Notes: generated from the sequence alone by a model not told the origin. Shown: positions 24,184 to 33,239, numbered from the stretch's first letter. The stretch: 64,000 nt of DNA from Bacteroides congonensis (GCF_900130125.1 NZ_FQXY01000011.1:248001-312000), one strand, 5' to 3'. Translations and numbers: made by a program.

Positions 24184-24418
24184 TCTCTATTACAAGTGAT
24201 GCCAAGAAATTATATCGTGAACCAACTAGTCACTGTTGTGTTGGAAGAATGTCGTATAGAATATTCTGATAGGATAAATGTTTTATTTTAATTGCTTTCT
24301 TTTCTTAAATAATTGGTTGTTATGGCTAGAAGATGTATTTTTGTAGTGGTTGAAATGAGATGTTGTCACAGAATTTAATAACCGATTACGTAATTGCTTG
24401 ATAATCAATATAGGTAAT
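24184..24418 (+). other. Right terminal region of the element
   Basis: There is no gene. The 11-mer aataaccgatt (24377-24387) repeats a word of the left end (6384-6394), and a reversed AATAAC-type word is found in ggttgttat (near 24313). These are candidate integrase arm sites. The region is strongly AT-rich and abuts the right att repeat. Confidence 0.45.
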
Positions 24419-24436
24419 AAAGATAGCGTGTTTTTA
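24419..24436. repeat. Right attachment repeat (18-bp core)
   Basis: It is identical to 6278-6295 in the same orientation. The host sequence resumes immediately after it with the -7 box of the M23 peptidase gene. Confidence 0.85.
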
Positions 24437-24437
24437 T

Positions 24438-24445
24438 TACTTTTG
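24438..24445 (+). promoter_or_regulatory. -7 box of the M23 peptidase gene at the element junction
   Basis: TACTTTTG begins two bases after the right att core. In the joined pre-insertion sequence a TGTG would lie 20 bases upstream. With the element present that position is GTAA, so the -33 contact is changed. Confidence 0.6.
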
Positions 24446-24476
24446 CCGTATTAACAAGCGAAATATTTCCAAAAAG

Positions 24477-25445
24477 ATGCGCAAAGTATACTACATCTAT
24501 AATCCACAGACCCAGACTTATGACCGGATTTACCCTACCGTGCGGCAGCGTGCACTGAGTTATTTGCGCCGGCTTTTCTATGGTATGGGGTTGGGAGCGG
24601 GGTGTTTCATCATACTGCTCCTTATCTTCGGCTCTCCGTCGGAGAAGGAATTAAGAATCGAGAACAGCCGCCTGCTGGCACAGTATAATGTGCTTTCACG
24701 TCGTCTGGATGACGCTATGGGAGTGCTTCAGGATATTCAGCAACGTGATGACAACCTCTATCGGGTTATCCTTCAGGCAGACCCGGTTTCTCCGGCTATC
24801 CGCCAGGCGGGTTACGGTGGCACGAACCGTTACGAGGAATTGATGGATTTGGCGAACTCGAAACTGGTTGTGAATACCACTCAGAAGTTGGACGTACTTT
24901 CCAAGCGTTTGTATATCCAGTCCAAATCTTTCGACGATGTGATAGATATGTGCAAAAATCACGATGAAATGTTGAAATGTATGCCTGCTATACAGCCTAT
25001 TTCAAACAAAGACCTTCGTCAGACAGCATCCGGTTATGGTACACGTATCGACCCGATTTACGGTACGACGAAGTTCCATGCGGGGATGGACTTCTCCGCT
25101 CATCCGGGGACGGACGTTTATGCTACCGGAAACGGGACAGTGGTCAAAGTAGGATGGGAAACCGGATATGGCAACACGATTGAAATCGACCATGGTTTCG
25201 GTTATATGACACGTTATGCGCACTTGCAGGGATTCAATACAAAGGTCGGAAAGAAAGTGGTGCGTGGTGAGATTATCGGAAAGGTAGGCAGTACGGGAAA
25301 GAGTACGGGGCCGCATCTCCATTATGAAGTGCACGTGAAAGGTAAGGTCGTGAATCCGGTAAATTACTATTTCATGGATTTGAGTGCGGATGATTACGAG
25401 AAGATGATTCAGTTGGCAGCCAATCATGGTAAGGTATTCGATTAA
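24477..25445 (+). CDS. M23-family (LytM) metallopeptidase, membrane-anchored
   Basis: This 322-residue protein has a cytoplasmic basic N-terminus, one membrane helix (about residues 33-55, LFYGMGLGAGCFIILLLIFG), a periplasmic coiled coil (ENSRLLAQYNVLSRRLDDAM) and a C-terminal LytM domain. Zinc ligands are in KFHAGMDF and GPHLHYEVH, both intact, with the DVYATGNGTVVKVGWETGYG strand region. Such proteins cleave peptidoglycan cross-bridges or activate amidases in envelope remodelling. It was originally the divergent partner of alaS and is now separated from it by the element. The MerR-type regulator follows 24 bp downstream. Confidence 0.92.
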   Translation: MRKVYYIYNPQTQTYDRIYPTVRQRALSYLRRLFYGMGLGAGCFIILLLIFGSPSEKELRIENSRLLAQYNVLSRRLDDAMGVLQDIQQRDDNLYRVILQADPVSPAIRQAGYGGTNRYEELMDLANSKLVVNTTQKLDVLSKRLYIQSKSFDDVIDMCKNHDEMLKCMPAIQPISNKDLRQTASGYGTRIDPIYGTTKFHAGMDFSAHPGTDVYATGNGTVVKVGWETGYGNTIEIDHGFGYMTRYAHLQGFNTKVGKKVVRGEIIGKVGSTGKSTGPHLHYEVHVKGKVVNPVNYYFMDLSADDYEKMIQLAANHGKVFD

Positions 25446-25469
25446 TCTTTTTAGAAAAGGAGTTTGGTT

Positions 25470-25814
25470 ATGCTAAATACGGATAAAGAACTGAAACTAT
25501 ATTATTCGATAGGAGAGGTGGCCGATATGTTTGGGGTCAATCCATCCTTACTTCGTTTTTGGGAAAAGGAGTTTCCGCAAATTTCTCCCAGGACGATAGG
25601 GAGAGGGATACGTCAGTATCGCAAGGAAGATGTGGAGACAATCGGGCTTATTTATCACTTGGTGAAAGAAAAAGGAATGACACTGCCCGGTGCCCGACAA
25701 CGTCTGAAAGATAATAAGGAGGCTACGATTCGTAACTATGAGATTGTGAATAAACTGAAAGCGATAAAAGACGAGCTTTTGGCTATCAAACGGGAATTGG
25801 ACGGACGTGAGTAG
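25470..25814 (+). CDS. MerR-family transcriptional regulator
   Basis: This 114-residue protein has an N-terminal winged helix-turn-helix (YYSIGEVADMFGVNPSLLRF, then WEKEFPQISPRT) and the RQYRKEDVETI wing typical of MerR proteins. It ends in a dimerisation coiled coil (IVNKLKAIKDELLAIKRELD). No metal-binding cysteines are present, so it is not a metal sensor of the classical type. It is in tandem with the M23 peptidase gene, from which it is probably transcribed. A TTG at 25464 is an alternative start. Confidence 0.9.
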   Translation: MLNTDKELKLYYSIGEVADMFGVNPSLLRFWEKEFPQISPRTIGRGIRQYRKEDVETIGLIYHLVKEKGMTLPGARQRLKDNKEATIRNYEIVNKLKAIKDELLAIKRELDGRE

Positions 25815-25830
25815 GATTATATGAATTTTT

Positions 25831-25908
25831 TAGGCACGGATTACACGGAATACACGGTTTCAGTTAGCCAAGTTCTTAAAACCGTGAAATCCGTGTAATC
25901 CGTGCCTA
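25831..25908. repeat. Long inverted repeat between convergent genes
   Basis: A 30-base arm (25831-25860) is complementary to 25879-25908 at 28 of 30 positions, with an 18-base loop. The word CACGGATTACACGGA recurs within it. It lies between the convergent MerR and Rel genes, where it can act as a bidirectional terminator. I recall similar CACGGATTACACGG palindromes being dispersed in Bacteroides genomes, but that is memory. Confidence 0.8.
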
Positions 25909-25913
25909 CTATT

Positions 25914-28157
25914 TTATTCTTCCACGCGACTCACCTGCTTGATATTCTGAATCTTCTTCAGATTATTGCAGATTGTTTTCACGTCTTCCACATCGTGCAC
26001 CCATAACTGTATTTTTCCTTCAAAGATACCATCCTCGGTTTCGATGGTCAACTTGCGGATATTTACATTGAGTTGCCTTGAAATGACTTGGGTCACTTCG
26101 TTCAGAAGTCCCATGCTGTCTATACCTTTTATATATATATATACGAGGAAAGAAAGCTCTTTGTGTGTATCCCATTCCGTAGCCAATATACGGTTTCCGT
26201 AACTGCTCTTCAGTTTGGCAGCGACGGGACATTGGCGTTTGTGAATAATAATCCGGTCGTTCTCATCCACGTAACCTAGCACGTCATCACCCGGAATCGG
26301 ATGGCAGCATTCTGCCATGATATATTTCTTTTGCAGGCTTTCTTCCGTCAACTTGAGTACTTGCTTCGGGTTGATTTTTTCTTTTTCCTGTGGCTCTTTC
26401 TCTTCCTGTTGTTTCTCTTTGCTGTTGCCGAAAGAGAACGTAAGGTATTTCTTCCAGTTACTGGTTTGTTTTTCTTTCAGTTCATTCTTGTCCGCTTCTC
26501 CCAAGATGATAGCTTTACTGCCGATAGCAGCCAGCAATTCTTCTTCGTTCTTGGCGTTGTGCAGCTTGCGTAGCTTTTCAATAACGGAATCATCCGGACG
26601 GATTTCCTCCTTCTTCAGGAACTCACTAAGTATCTCTTCTCCGATTTTCTGATTAGCCTTCCGTTCTTTGCGGAGAATCGCCGCTATCTTGGCACGGGCA
26701 CGGGCAGTGGTAGCGAATACTTCCCATTGTGGTTGTACGCGTTGCGATTTCGAGGTTAATATTTCTACTTGGTCGCCACTTTGCAACTTATGGCTTAGCG
26801 GCACTAATTTATGATTCACCTTGGCACCAATACAATGGCTGCCGATATCCGTGTGCAGGGAAAAAGCAAAGTCGAGTGCCGTAGAGTTCTGCGGCATAGT
26901 CTTCAATTCCCCTTTCGGTGTGAATACAAATATTTCAGATGCAAATAAGTTCAGCTTGATGGTATCCAGGAAGTCGATGGCATCCGGTTGCGGGTCATCC
27001 AATATTTCCTTGATTGTTTTCAGCCATTTTTCCAGTTCGCCTTCGTCTTCGCTACCACCGCCTTCTTTGTATTTCCAGTGGGCGGCAAAACCTTGTTCGG
27101 CAACATCGTTCATCCGTTCGCTACGGATTTGAACTTCAATCCATTGTCCGTTATTACCCATCAGAGTGACGTGCAACGCCTGATAACCATTTGCTTTCGG
27201 GTGACTCACCCAGTCGCGCAGACGGTCGGGATGTGGCTTGTATATCTTGGAGATAGAAACGTAGATATCGAAACAATCGTTGAGCTCTTCTTCCTCGTTA
27301 CGTGGTTCGAAGATGATTCGGACAGCCAGCAAGTCAAAGATTTCTTCGAAAGGAACATGCTTGGTCTGCATCTTGTTCCAAATGGAATAGATTGATTTTA
27401 CGCGGGCAAGTATCCGGTATTTCAATCCCATTTTATCGAGCTGTGTACGGATAGGAGCTGTGAAGTCATTGAAAACCTTGTCGCGCTCGGCAGCTGTGGC
27501 ATTCAGTTTCTCTTCTATTTCCGCATATTCTTCGGGGTGTTCATATTTGAAACTCAGGTTCTCGAGTTCAGTCTTGATCTTGTAGAGACCCAGGCGGTTG
27601 GCCAATGGAGCATAGATATAAAGCGTTTCTCCTGCAATCTTGTATTGCTTGTTGGGCAACATGGAACCAAGGGTGCGCATGTTGTGCAAACGGTCGGCTA
27701 TCTTGATGAGGATTACACGGATGTCGTTGGACATCGTGAGCAGTAACTTCTTGAAGTTCTCTGCCTGTGCCGAGGCACGGTCGCCGAAGATACCACCGGA
27801 TATTTTAGTCAGTCCGTCTACAATTTGGGCAATCTTCGGGCCAAAGATATTCTCGATGTCTTCTACCGTATAATCAGTATCTTCCACTACATCATGCAGT
27901 AAAGCCGCACAAATAGAGGTCGAACCAAGACCGATTTCATTGCATACGATACTTGCGACAGCAATCGGGTGCATAATATAAGGTTCGCCGGAACGGCGTT
28001 TGATACCTTTATGCGCTTGATTGGCGAAGTTGAAAGCCTTCGTTATGATTTCGACTTTCTTGCGATGTTTTGTGCTGAGATAATCATTCAGTAGTTCGTG
28101 GAACGCCTGATTGATCATCTCTTCGTCAGCTATTTCTTTTGGGGGCAGATTATCCAT
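25914..28157 (-). CDS. spoT: Bifunctional (p)ppGpp synthetase/hydrolase (Rel/SpoT)
   Basis: From ATG 28155-28157 (MDNLPPKEIADEEM) the protein is about 747 residues. The upstream 20 codons are rejected because they run through the promoter. The HD hydrolase domain has PYIMHPIAVASIV and ALLHDVVEDTDYT. The synthetase domain has RVKSIYSIWNKMQ and KANGYQALHVTLMG. TGS (EIFVFTPKGELKTMP), zinc-finger/helical (CCHPIPGDDVLGY) and ACT (VYIKGIDSMGLLNEVTQVIS) regions follow. Both catalytic halves look intact, so it can make and degrade the alarmone. It is downstream of the MltD-like gene but has its own promoter. Confidence 0.97.
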   Translation of the reverse strand: MDNLPPKEIADEEMINQAFHELLNDYLSTKHRKKVEIITKAFNFANQAHKGIKRRSGEPYIMHPIAVASIVCNEIGLGSTSICAALLHDVVEDTDYTVEDIENIFGPKIAQIVDGLTKISGGIFGDRASAQAENFKKLLLTMSNDIRVILIKIADRLHNMRTLGSMLPNKQYKIAGETLYIYAPLANRLGLYKIKTELENLSFKYEHPEEYAEIEEKLNATAAERDKVFNDFTAPIRTQLDKMGLKYRILARVKSIYSIWNKMQTKHVPFEEIFDLLAVRIIFEPRNEEEELNDCFDIYVSISKIYKPHPDRLRDWVSHPKANGYQALHVTLMGNNGQWIEVQIRSERMNDVAEQGFAAHWKYKEGGGSEDEGELEKWLKTIKEILDDPQPDAIDFLDTIKLNLFASEIFVFTPKGELKTMPQNSTALDFAFSLHTDIGSHCIGAKVNHKLVPLSHKLQSGDQVEILTSKSQRVQPQWEVFATTARARAKIAAILRKERKANQKIGEEILSEFLKKEEIRPDDSVIEKLRKLHNAKNEEELLAAIGSKAIILGEADKNELKEKQTSNWKKYLTFSFGNSKEKQQEEKEPQEKEKINPKQVLKLTEESLQKKYIMAECCHPIPGDDVLGYVDENDRIIIHKRQCPVAAKLKSSYGNRILATEWDTHKELSFLVYIYIKGIDSMGLLNEVTQVISRQLNVNIRKLTIETEDGIFEGKIQLWVHDVEDVKTICNNLKKIQNIKQVSRVEE

Positions 28158-28187
28158 AATTGTTATCCTTTCACTTGCTTGGTTTTG

Positions 28188-28218
28188 CAAAAATAAGCAA
28201 ATTTCCGAACCGTGCAAG
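28188..28218 (-). promoter_or_regulatory. Promoter of the Rel/SpoT gene
   Basis: The minus strand reads CTTG (28215-28218), 19 bases, then TATTTTTG (28188-28195), 30 bases before the start codon. The -33 box lies just inside the intergenic region after the MltD stop. Confidence 0.65.
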
Positions 28219-28229
28219 CGGGAAACCGT

Positions 28230-29525
28230 TTATTTGTATATTTTCAATCGTTTTCCTGCGGCAATCTTTGTACTGGACAGTCCGTTCCACCGCTGTATAT
28301 CCTTAACTTTAACACCATATCTTCCTGCAATAGACGACAAAGTGTCACCACTTTTTATCGTGTGATAGGTCGGTTTGCCTTTACCGGCAACGGCTGTTGT
28401 CGCTTTGCGTGTTGCAGGCGTAATGTCTTTCACAGCCACAGTCTTACGGTTACGGAACAACTCGTCGGCACGATGCGCATAAATCGTATCCTGTCTGTCG
28501 ATGAAAGTGCTGATGGCTTCGATAGGCAAGCGGAGTGTGTAAGGCTTGCTGTCACCCGGAATCATTGACTTCTTATATTGCGGATTCAAGCTCTTGACTT
28601 GATCCAACGGAACATTGCAAAGGTCGGCAATCTGTTCGAAGTGCAGGTTCTTGTTGACTTGCACTGTATCCGTACTTGCCGGAATGTTTGTTTCCATCGG
28701 GCAGATGTTATGGTCGCAGTAGTAAGTCATTACGTAGTTGGCTGCGATAAAGGCAGGTACATATCCACGTGTCTCTTTAGGCAGATAATTGTAGATTTTC
28801 CAATAATCTGTTTCACCATTGGCACGGCGGATGGCTTTGTTGATAGTACCGGGGCCGCAGTTGTAAGCGGCAATCACAAGATTCCAGTCACCGTAAATGG
28901 CATACATCTCTTTGAGGTAACGGGCAGCAGCCCAAGTCGCTTTAATCGGGTCGCGGCGGTCGTCTACCAGGCTGTTGGATTCCAGACCGTAGATTTTTCC
29001 TGTATTTATCATAAACTGCCATAAACCGGAAGCTCCGGCACGGGATACGGCCGAAGGATTCAGTGCAGACTCGATAATCGGAAGGTATCTCAGTTCCAAC
29101 GGAAGCCCATATGCATCCAGCGCTTCTTCAAAAATAGGCATATAGAAGTTGCAGGCACTCAACATGAACGAAACCTGATTGCGTAAACGTCCTGCGTACA
29201 TATCGATGAATTTGCGTACAATATCATTGTAAGGCATCTCCATGACGGCCGGGATGCGTGACAAACGGTCGATGTACACAGAGTCGCTGAACAGAGGATT
29301 GATATCCGCCGTGCTGCAATCTTTGCCTAAATCAATATAGTTTTTAGCTTTCCAGTCATTCAACAGACTGTCGAGAGGGTATGTCATACTTATAGGCAAG
29401 TCGATGCTTTCCTTGCGTTCAGTTCCATTTTCACGAATCACTACATCTACACTTTGCGCCTTTACTTGAGACGTTGCTACCAGTAAAAGGAAAATAATCG
29501 AACAATAGTTTACTAATTTCTTCAT
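28230..29525 (-). CDS. Lytic murein transglycosylase with LysM domain (MltD-like)
   Basis: This 431-residue protein has a signal peptide (MKKLVNYCSIIFLLLVATSQ, cleaved near VKAQS) and an SLT lytic-transglycosylase domain. Catalytic Glu is in LRYLPIIESALNPSA, with GLWQFMINTG and LVIAAYNCGPG. A C-terminal LysM repeat follows (YHTIKSGDTLSSIAGRYGV...). A second, weaker LysM-like segment lies around residues 295-340. It cleaves glycan strands to anhydro-muropeptides in the periplasm. It is 34 bp after the DUF5683 gene in the parA-parB cluster. Confidence 0.93.
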   Translation of the reverse strand: MKKLVNYCSIIFLLLVATSQVKAQSVDVVIRENGTERKESIDLPISMTYPLDSLLNDWKAKNYIDLGKDCSTADINPLFSDSVYIDRLSRIPAVMEMPYNDIVRKFIDMYAGRLRNQVSFMLSACNFYMPIFEEALDAYGLPLELRYLPIIESALNPSAVSRAGASGLWQFMINTGKIYGLESNSLVDDRRDPIKATWAAARYLKEMYAIYGDWNLVIAAYNCGPGTINKAIRRANGETDYWKIYNYLPKETRGYVPAFIAANYVMTYYCDHNICPMETNIPASTDTVQVNKNLHFEQIADLCNVPLDQVKSLNPQYKKSMIPGDSKPYTLRLPIEAISTFIDRQDTIYAHRADELFRNRKTVAVKDITPATRKATTAVAGKGKPTYHTIKSGDTLSSIAGRYGVKVKDIQRWNGLSSTKIAAGKRLKIYK

Positions 29526-29559
29526 GCTTCAATAATAAGATCAATCTAAATTGTGTTTT

Positions 29560-30444
29560 TTAAAATCGTAATACGCATTGCAAGCCAACCGACTTGTTCT
29601 TCAGGCTACTCGAGCGGAACTGATTGTTATTGTCGATAACAGCCGGTTCTACTTTCATACTCAGGTCGGGAGTTATATCGAAGTTGGACAACTCTGCATC
29701 CACATACGCGTCGATGATGGAGATAAGATAAACTCCGATAAATGCAAATATACTAAGATCCCGGTAACGCCGGAACATATCTTTTCTTCGCTTTAATGTA
29801 TTTTTCAACTGCTCCTCGTTGTAAGTAGCGTTGGGTGGCAGCAAATCCTCGTAACTTTTAGTGTTCGGATTGCTGTCCATGATGTCCAGATAGGCTTGTG
29901 AGTAGTCCTTGTACATCTTGCCGTTCCAACTCAATGCATACGCACAACCGGCAAATCCGCCATATATAATAGGTAGCTTCCAGTATTTACGGTTGTAAAT
30001 CTGTCCGCCGCCGGGGAATACGACTGCCAGCCAGGTCGCTTTGGTCGGATTCGGGACAAATATCTTCTTGTTAATATCCTGTGTGGGCGGAACTGTGTCT
30101 GTCTTGACAACGATAGATGCGGGTTGCTCTATCTTTTTCAACTCCTTCTTGTTCACTGCGTCCAGGCTGTCCGCTATCTGTATCCTGGCAGCCGACAGGC
30201 TATCGATGGAAGGAAGTTCCTTGGACGGTATAATCCGGATGGAATCTTTCTTCAGCGAGTCCTGCGCCGCCGGTTCACGATGCCTTCGTGCACGGGCTTT
30301 CGGCGCTTCCCGCTGTATGATAGTTGTGTCTTTCTGCACCGGAGTGACAGTGGATTGTGCATACACATCAATCCCTGCCACCTGTAGAAAACAGAGAAGC
30401 AGGGCGATGACGGGTAACTGATATTTCTTACTTATTCTAGTCAT
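29560..30444 (-). CDS. DUF5683 domain membrane protein
   Basis: The 294-residue protein has a signal peptide (PVIALLLCFLQVAGIDVYAQ) and a long low-complexity periplasmic segment rich in Pro/Lys/Asp. A C-terminal DUF5683 domain carries the hallmark WLAVVFPGGGQIYNRKYWKL, then YGGFAGCAYALSWNGKMYKD and a last membrane helix (IFAFIGVYLISIIDAYVDA). Function is not known for the family; a role near the outer envelope is inferred. Its start abuts the ParB stop directly. Confidence 0.88.
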   Translation of the reverse strand: MTRISKKYQLPVIALLLCFLQVAGIDVYAQSTVTPVQKDTTIIQREAPKARARRHREPAAQDSLKKDSIRIIPSKELPSIDSLSAARIQIADSLDAVNKKELKKIEQPASIVVKTDTVPPTQDINKKIFVPNPTKATWLAVVFPGGGQIYNRKYWKLPIIYGGFAGCAYALSWNGKMYKDYSQAYLDIMDSNPNTKSYEDLLPPNATYNEEQLKNTLKRRKDMFRRYRDLSIFAFIGVYLISIIDAYVDAELSNFDITPDLSMKVEPAVIDNNNQFRSSSLKNKSVGLQCVLRF

Positions 30445-31335
30445 TTACTTCTTTAACGTATCGAAGATTTCCATGATACGCTCCAGTTCCTCTTCGTTGC
30501 CGAACGGAATACTGATCTTTCCTTTCCCCTTTTCAGAGCAAGTGAGTTGTACCTTGGTGTTGAAAAAGCCCGAGAGTTGTTGTTTCAATAAGTTGAACTC
30601 TTCCGGAAGTTTGGCACGTTTCGGAGTTATTTTCCGCGTACCGCTTTTCACAGCTTCTCCTTCGCTTAATGATTTAACAATTTCTTCTACTTTACGGACA
30701 GAATATCCGTGCTCTTGTATCTCTTCGAATATTTTAACTTGTAGTTTGGGGTCGCCCAGTGAAATGAGCGCACGTGCATGCCCCATGTCCAACTGTTTGT
30801 TTTGCAATGCCATCTGTATGGGAGCCGGCAGTTTCAGCAGGCGCAGGTAGTTGGCGATTGTCGTACGGTTTTTGCCGATACGTTCGCTCAAGCGTTCCTG
30901 TGTCAGTTCATACTGGTCGAGCAGATGCTGGTAGGCAAGTGCGATTTCTACGGCATTCAGGTCTTCACGCTGTATGTTTTCAATCAGCGCCATTTCCATC
31001 ATGTTCTCGTCGTCGGCGGTGCGGATGTAAGCAGGGATTGTTTTCAGTCCCGCTTTTTGCGAAGCACGGTAACGGCGTTCTCCGGCGATAATCTGATATT
31101 CATCGTCCGAGACTTTACGCAAAGTAATAGGTTGGATAATGCCGATTTCGGCAATCGAGTCAGCCAGTTCCTGCAAAGCCGTTTCGTCAAACTCACGGCG
31201 CGGCTGGTTGGGATTGACGGCAATCTTTGCCAACTCTATTTCATTAATGGAAGAAGAACCTTCGGTTTTCACGTCATCCATCGAGAGCAAGGCGTCGAGT
31301 CCGCGTCCTAATGCATTTCTTTTTGGTGTTGCCAT
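30445..31335 (-). CDS. parB: Chromosome-partitioning protein ParB
   Basis: This 296-residue protein has the ParB/RepB/Spo0J CTPase-type N-terminal domain (NPNQPRREFDETALQELADS, GERRYRASQKAGL and ENIQREDLNAVE). The helix-turn-helix (TQERLSERIGKNRTTIANYL) and a C-terminal dimerisation domain follow. It binds parS and forms partition complexes with ParA. It is encoded 11 bp after ParA. No parS-like 16-mer was identified by eye. Confidence 0.97.
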   Translation of the reverse strand: MATPKRNALGRGLDALLSMDDVKTEGSSSINEIELAKIAVNPNQPRREFDETALQELADSIAEIGIIQPITLRKVSDDEYQIIAGERRYRASQKAGLKTIPAYIRTADDENMMEMALIENIQREDLNAVEIALAYQHLLDQYELTQERLSERIGKNRTTIANYLRLLKLPAPIQMALQNKQLDMGHARALISLGDPKLQVKIFEEIQEHGYSVRKVEEIVKSLSEGEAVKSGTRKITPKRAKLPEEFNLLKQQLSGFFNTKVQLTCSEKGKGKISIPFGNEEELERIMEIFDTLKK

Positions 31336-31346
31336 ATCTTCTTCTT

Positions 31347-32111
31347 TTATTTATTCCGGTTGATAATCTCTTTAGCAAGAGCTAGGTGGTTCTTGGCGCC
31401 GGTAGAGTCCGCATCGTAAAGGATGGTCGGGATACCGTAGCTGGGAGCCTCGCTCAGTTTGACATTCCGTTGGACAACGGTGTTGAACACCAGTTCCTGG
31501 AAGTGGCGTTTCACTTCATCGTATATCTGGTTCGCCTGGCGCAGACGTGAGTCGTACATCGTGAGCAGGAAACCTTCGATTTCAAGAGCCGGATTCAGTT
31601 TCGATTTGATGATTTTGATGGTGTTCAGCAGTTTGCTGATACCCTCGAGAGCGAAATATTCGGCTTGCACGGGGATAATCACCGAGTCCGCCGCTGTCAG
31701 GGCATTAATCGTAATAAGTCCTAATGAAGGCGAACAGTCTATCAGGATATAGTCATATTCTTTCTTCAAGGGTGTGAGCACTTCTTTCAGAATCTTTTCG
31801 CGGTTTGGGAGGTTCAGCATTTCAATCTCTGCTCCTACAAGATTGATGTGCGAAGAGATTACTTTTAAAGAATCAATTTCTGTGTCGAGGATAGCGTCCT
31901 GTACGTTGGCTCTGTCAATAATGCATTCATAGATAGTGCATTCCGACTGCTTGATGTCTACTCCCAGTCCGGAAGAGGCATTCGCTTGCGGGTCGGCATC
32001 TATCACGAGTACCTTCTTTTCGAGTGTAGCAAGTGAGGCTGCGAGGTTAATCGTAGTCGTAGTCTTTCCTACACCGCCTTTTTGATTGGCCAAAGCAATA
32101 ATTTTTCCCAT
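31347..32111 (-). CDS. parA: Chromosome-partitioning ATPase ParA (Soj)
   Basis: The start is ATG 32109-32111 (MGKIIALANQKGGVGKTTTT), giving about 254 residues. The open frame continues upstream for 45 codons, but these lack a fit to the family. The deviant Walker A KGGVGKTT is at residues 11-18, with VIDADPQANASSGLG (A') and YDYILIDCSPSLGLIT (Walker B). It works with ParB in origin segregation. The first gene of the parA-parB-DUF5683-mltD cluster, it is divergent from surE, with 354 bp between starts. Confidence 0.97.
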   Translation of the reverse strand: MGKIIALANQKGGVGKTTTTINLAASLATLEKKVLVIDADPQANASSGLGVDIKQSECTIYECIIDRANVQDAILDTEIDSLKVISSHINLVGAEIEMLNLPNREKILKEVLTPLKKEYDYILIDCSPSLGLITINALTAADSVIIPVQAEYFALEGISKLLNTIKIIKSKLNPALEIEGFLLTMYDSRLRQANQIYDEVKRHFQELVFNTVVQRNVKLSEAPSYGIPTILYDADSTGAKNHLALAKEIINRNK

Positions 32112-32402
32112 ATTCTCTAAATTTATTGGCAGCGAAATAAGTGATAAATCCTTAGAGCGCCTACGAAAAAAGAGAAACTTTGCAATTTCTGTTGATAAGT
32201 CACCTGTTTTGTTAATAACTGTCGGACGAAACAGCCACAAAACCAAGACAGGTTACTCATCTACTTTTCTCTTTGTGAGCCTGCAAATATACATATTTAT
32301 ATTGGATATTTATTTCTTTTTTTGCTCGCTTGCAGAAGATTAAGATTTGTAAACGGGTAAGAGTGGGGGTGGGAAGATACTTTTCATCTGATGAGTAGAG
32401 GG

Positions 32403-32434
32403 TTTGGCAGTACGGCTTCTTTTTGCTACTTTTG
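32403..32434 (+). promoter_or_regulatory. surE promoter
   Basis: TTTG (32403-32406), a 20-base spacer and TACTTTTG (32427-32434) match the consensus fully, 32 bases before ATG 32466. Confidence 0.85.
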
Positions 32435-32465
32435 TGCGGATATTAAAAAGGAAAGGATTGAATAT

Positions 32466-33239
32466 ATGGAAAATGAAAAGCCGTTGATACTCGTATCGAA
32501 TGACGATGGCGTGATGGCTAAAGGTATTAATGAACTGGTGAAGTTTCTTCGCCCTTTGGGGGAAATTGTAGTAATGGCACCTGATTCCCCACGTTCGGGC
32601 AGCGGTTGTGCGCTGACGGTGACGCAGCCTGTTCATTATCAACTGGTCAAGAAAGAAGTAGGATTGACGGTCTATAAATGCACGGGTACACCGACCGATT
32701 GTATCAAACTGGCACGAAACACAGTACTCGACCGAATGCCGGATCTGGTAGTCGGTGGTATCAACCACGGAGATAATTCGGCCTCAAATGTGCATTATTC
32801 CGGTACAATGGGAGTGGTGATTGAGGGTTGCCTGAATGGGATTCCTTCCATAGGCTTCTCTTTGTGCAACCATGAGCAGGATGCCGATTTTGATGCTGCC
32901 GGCCCTTACATCCGCAGCATTGCCGCGATGGTACTGGAAAAAGGACTTCCCGCTCTGACTTGTCTTAATGTGAACTTTCCGGATACAACTGATATAAAAG
33001 GAATAAAGGTCTGTGAACAAGCAAAAGGGCATTGGAGCAACGAATGGACTGCTTGTCCCCGTCTGACCGACCCGAATTATTTCTGGCTGGCGGGTGAATT
33101 TACCGACCATGAACCCGAAAACGAGAAGAACGACCACTGGGCACTGGCAAATGGCTATGTGGCTATCACTCCGACTACCGTTGATGTGACGGCATATGAC
33201 TTTATCGACGAATTGAACAAATGGATAACGGACAAGTGA
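32466..33239 (+). CDS. surE: 5'/3'-nucleotidase SurE
   Basis: The 257-residue protein has the SurE signature ILVSNDDGVMAKGINELVKF, with catalytic Asp-Asp at residues 13-14. APDSPRSGSGCALT, CTGTPTDCIKLA and VVGGINHGDNSASNVHYSGT contribute metal and phosphate ligands. The frame extends 25 codons upstream, but those codons overlap the promoter, so ATG 32466 is used. It dephosphorylates nucleoside monophosphates and possibly polyphosphate. It is probably co-transcribed with lpxB, 65 bp downstream; a small imperfect hairpin lies between them. Confidence 0.96.
   Translation: MENEKPLILVSNDDGVMAKGINELVKFLRPLGEIVVMAPDSPRSGSGCALTVTQPVHYQLVKKEVGLTVYKCTGTPTDCIKLARNTVLDRMPDLVVGGINHGDNSASNVHYSGTMGVVIEGCLNGIPSIGFSLCNHEQDADFDAAGPYIRSIAAMVLEKGLPALTCLNVNFPDTTDIKGIKVCEQAKGHWSNEWTACPRLTDPNYFWLAGEFTDHEPENEKNDHWALANGYVAITPTTVDVTAYDFIDELNKWITDK

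Larger units (their letters stand above)
6278..24436. mobile_element. About 18.1-kb tyrosine-recombinase integrative element
   Basis: The block is bounded by an 18-bp perfect direct repeat. It separates two host genes that would otherwise be close divergent neighbours (alaS and the M23 peptidase gene), opens with an integrase gene reading inward, and is visibly more AT-rich than its flanks. Cargo includes two recombinases, a helicase-like protein, an HNH-like protein, DUF3871 and ParB-like proteins, small lipoproteins and membrane proteins, a pseudo-transpeptidase and a structured RNA candidate. No relaxase, coupling protein, VirB/Tra gene, capsid or terminase is recognised. It could be a mobilisable island, a satellite helped in trans, or a degenerate conjugative element. 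Confidence 0.85.

Noticed and set aside
6278..24436. Prophage or full conjugative transposon
   Set aside because: No capsid, portal, terminase, tail, relaxase, VirD4/TraG-type or Tra genes could be read from the frames.
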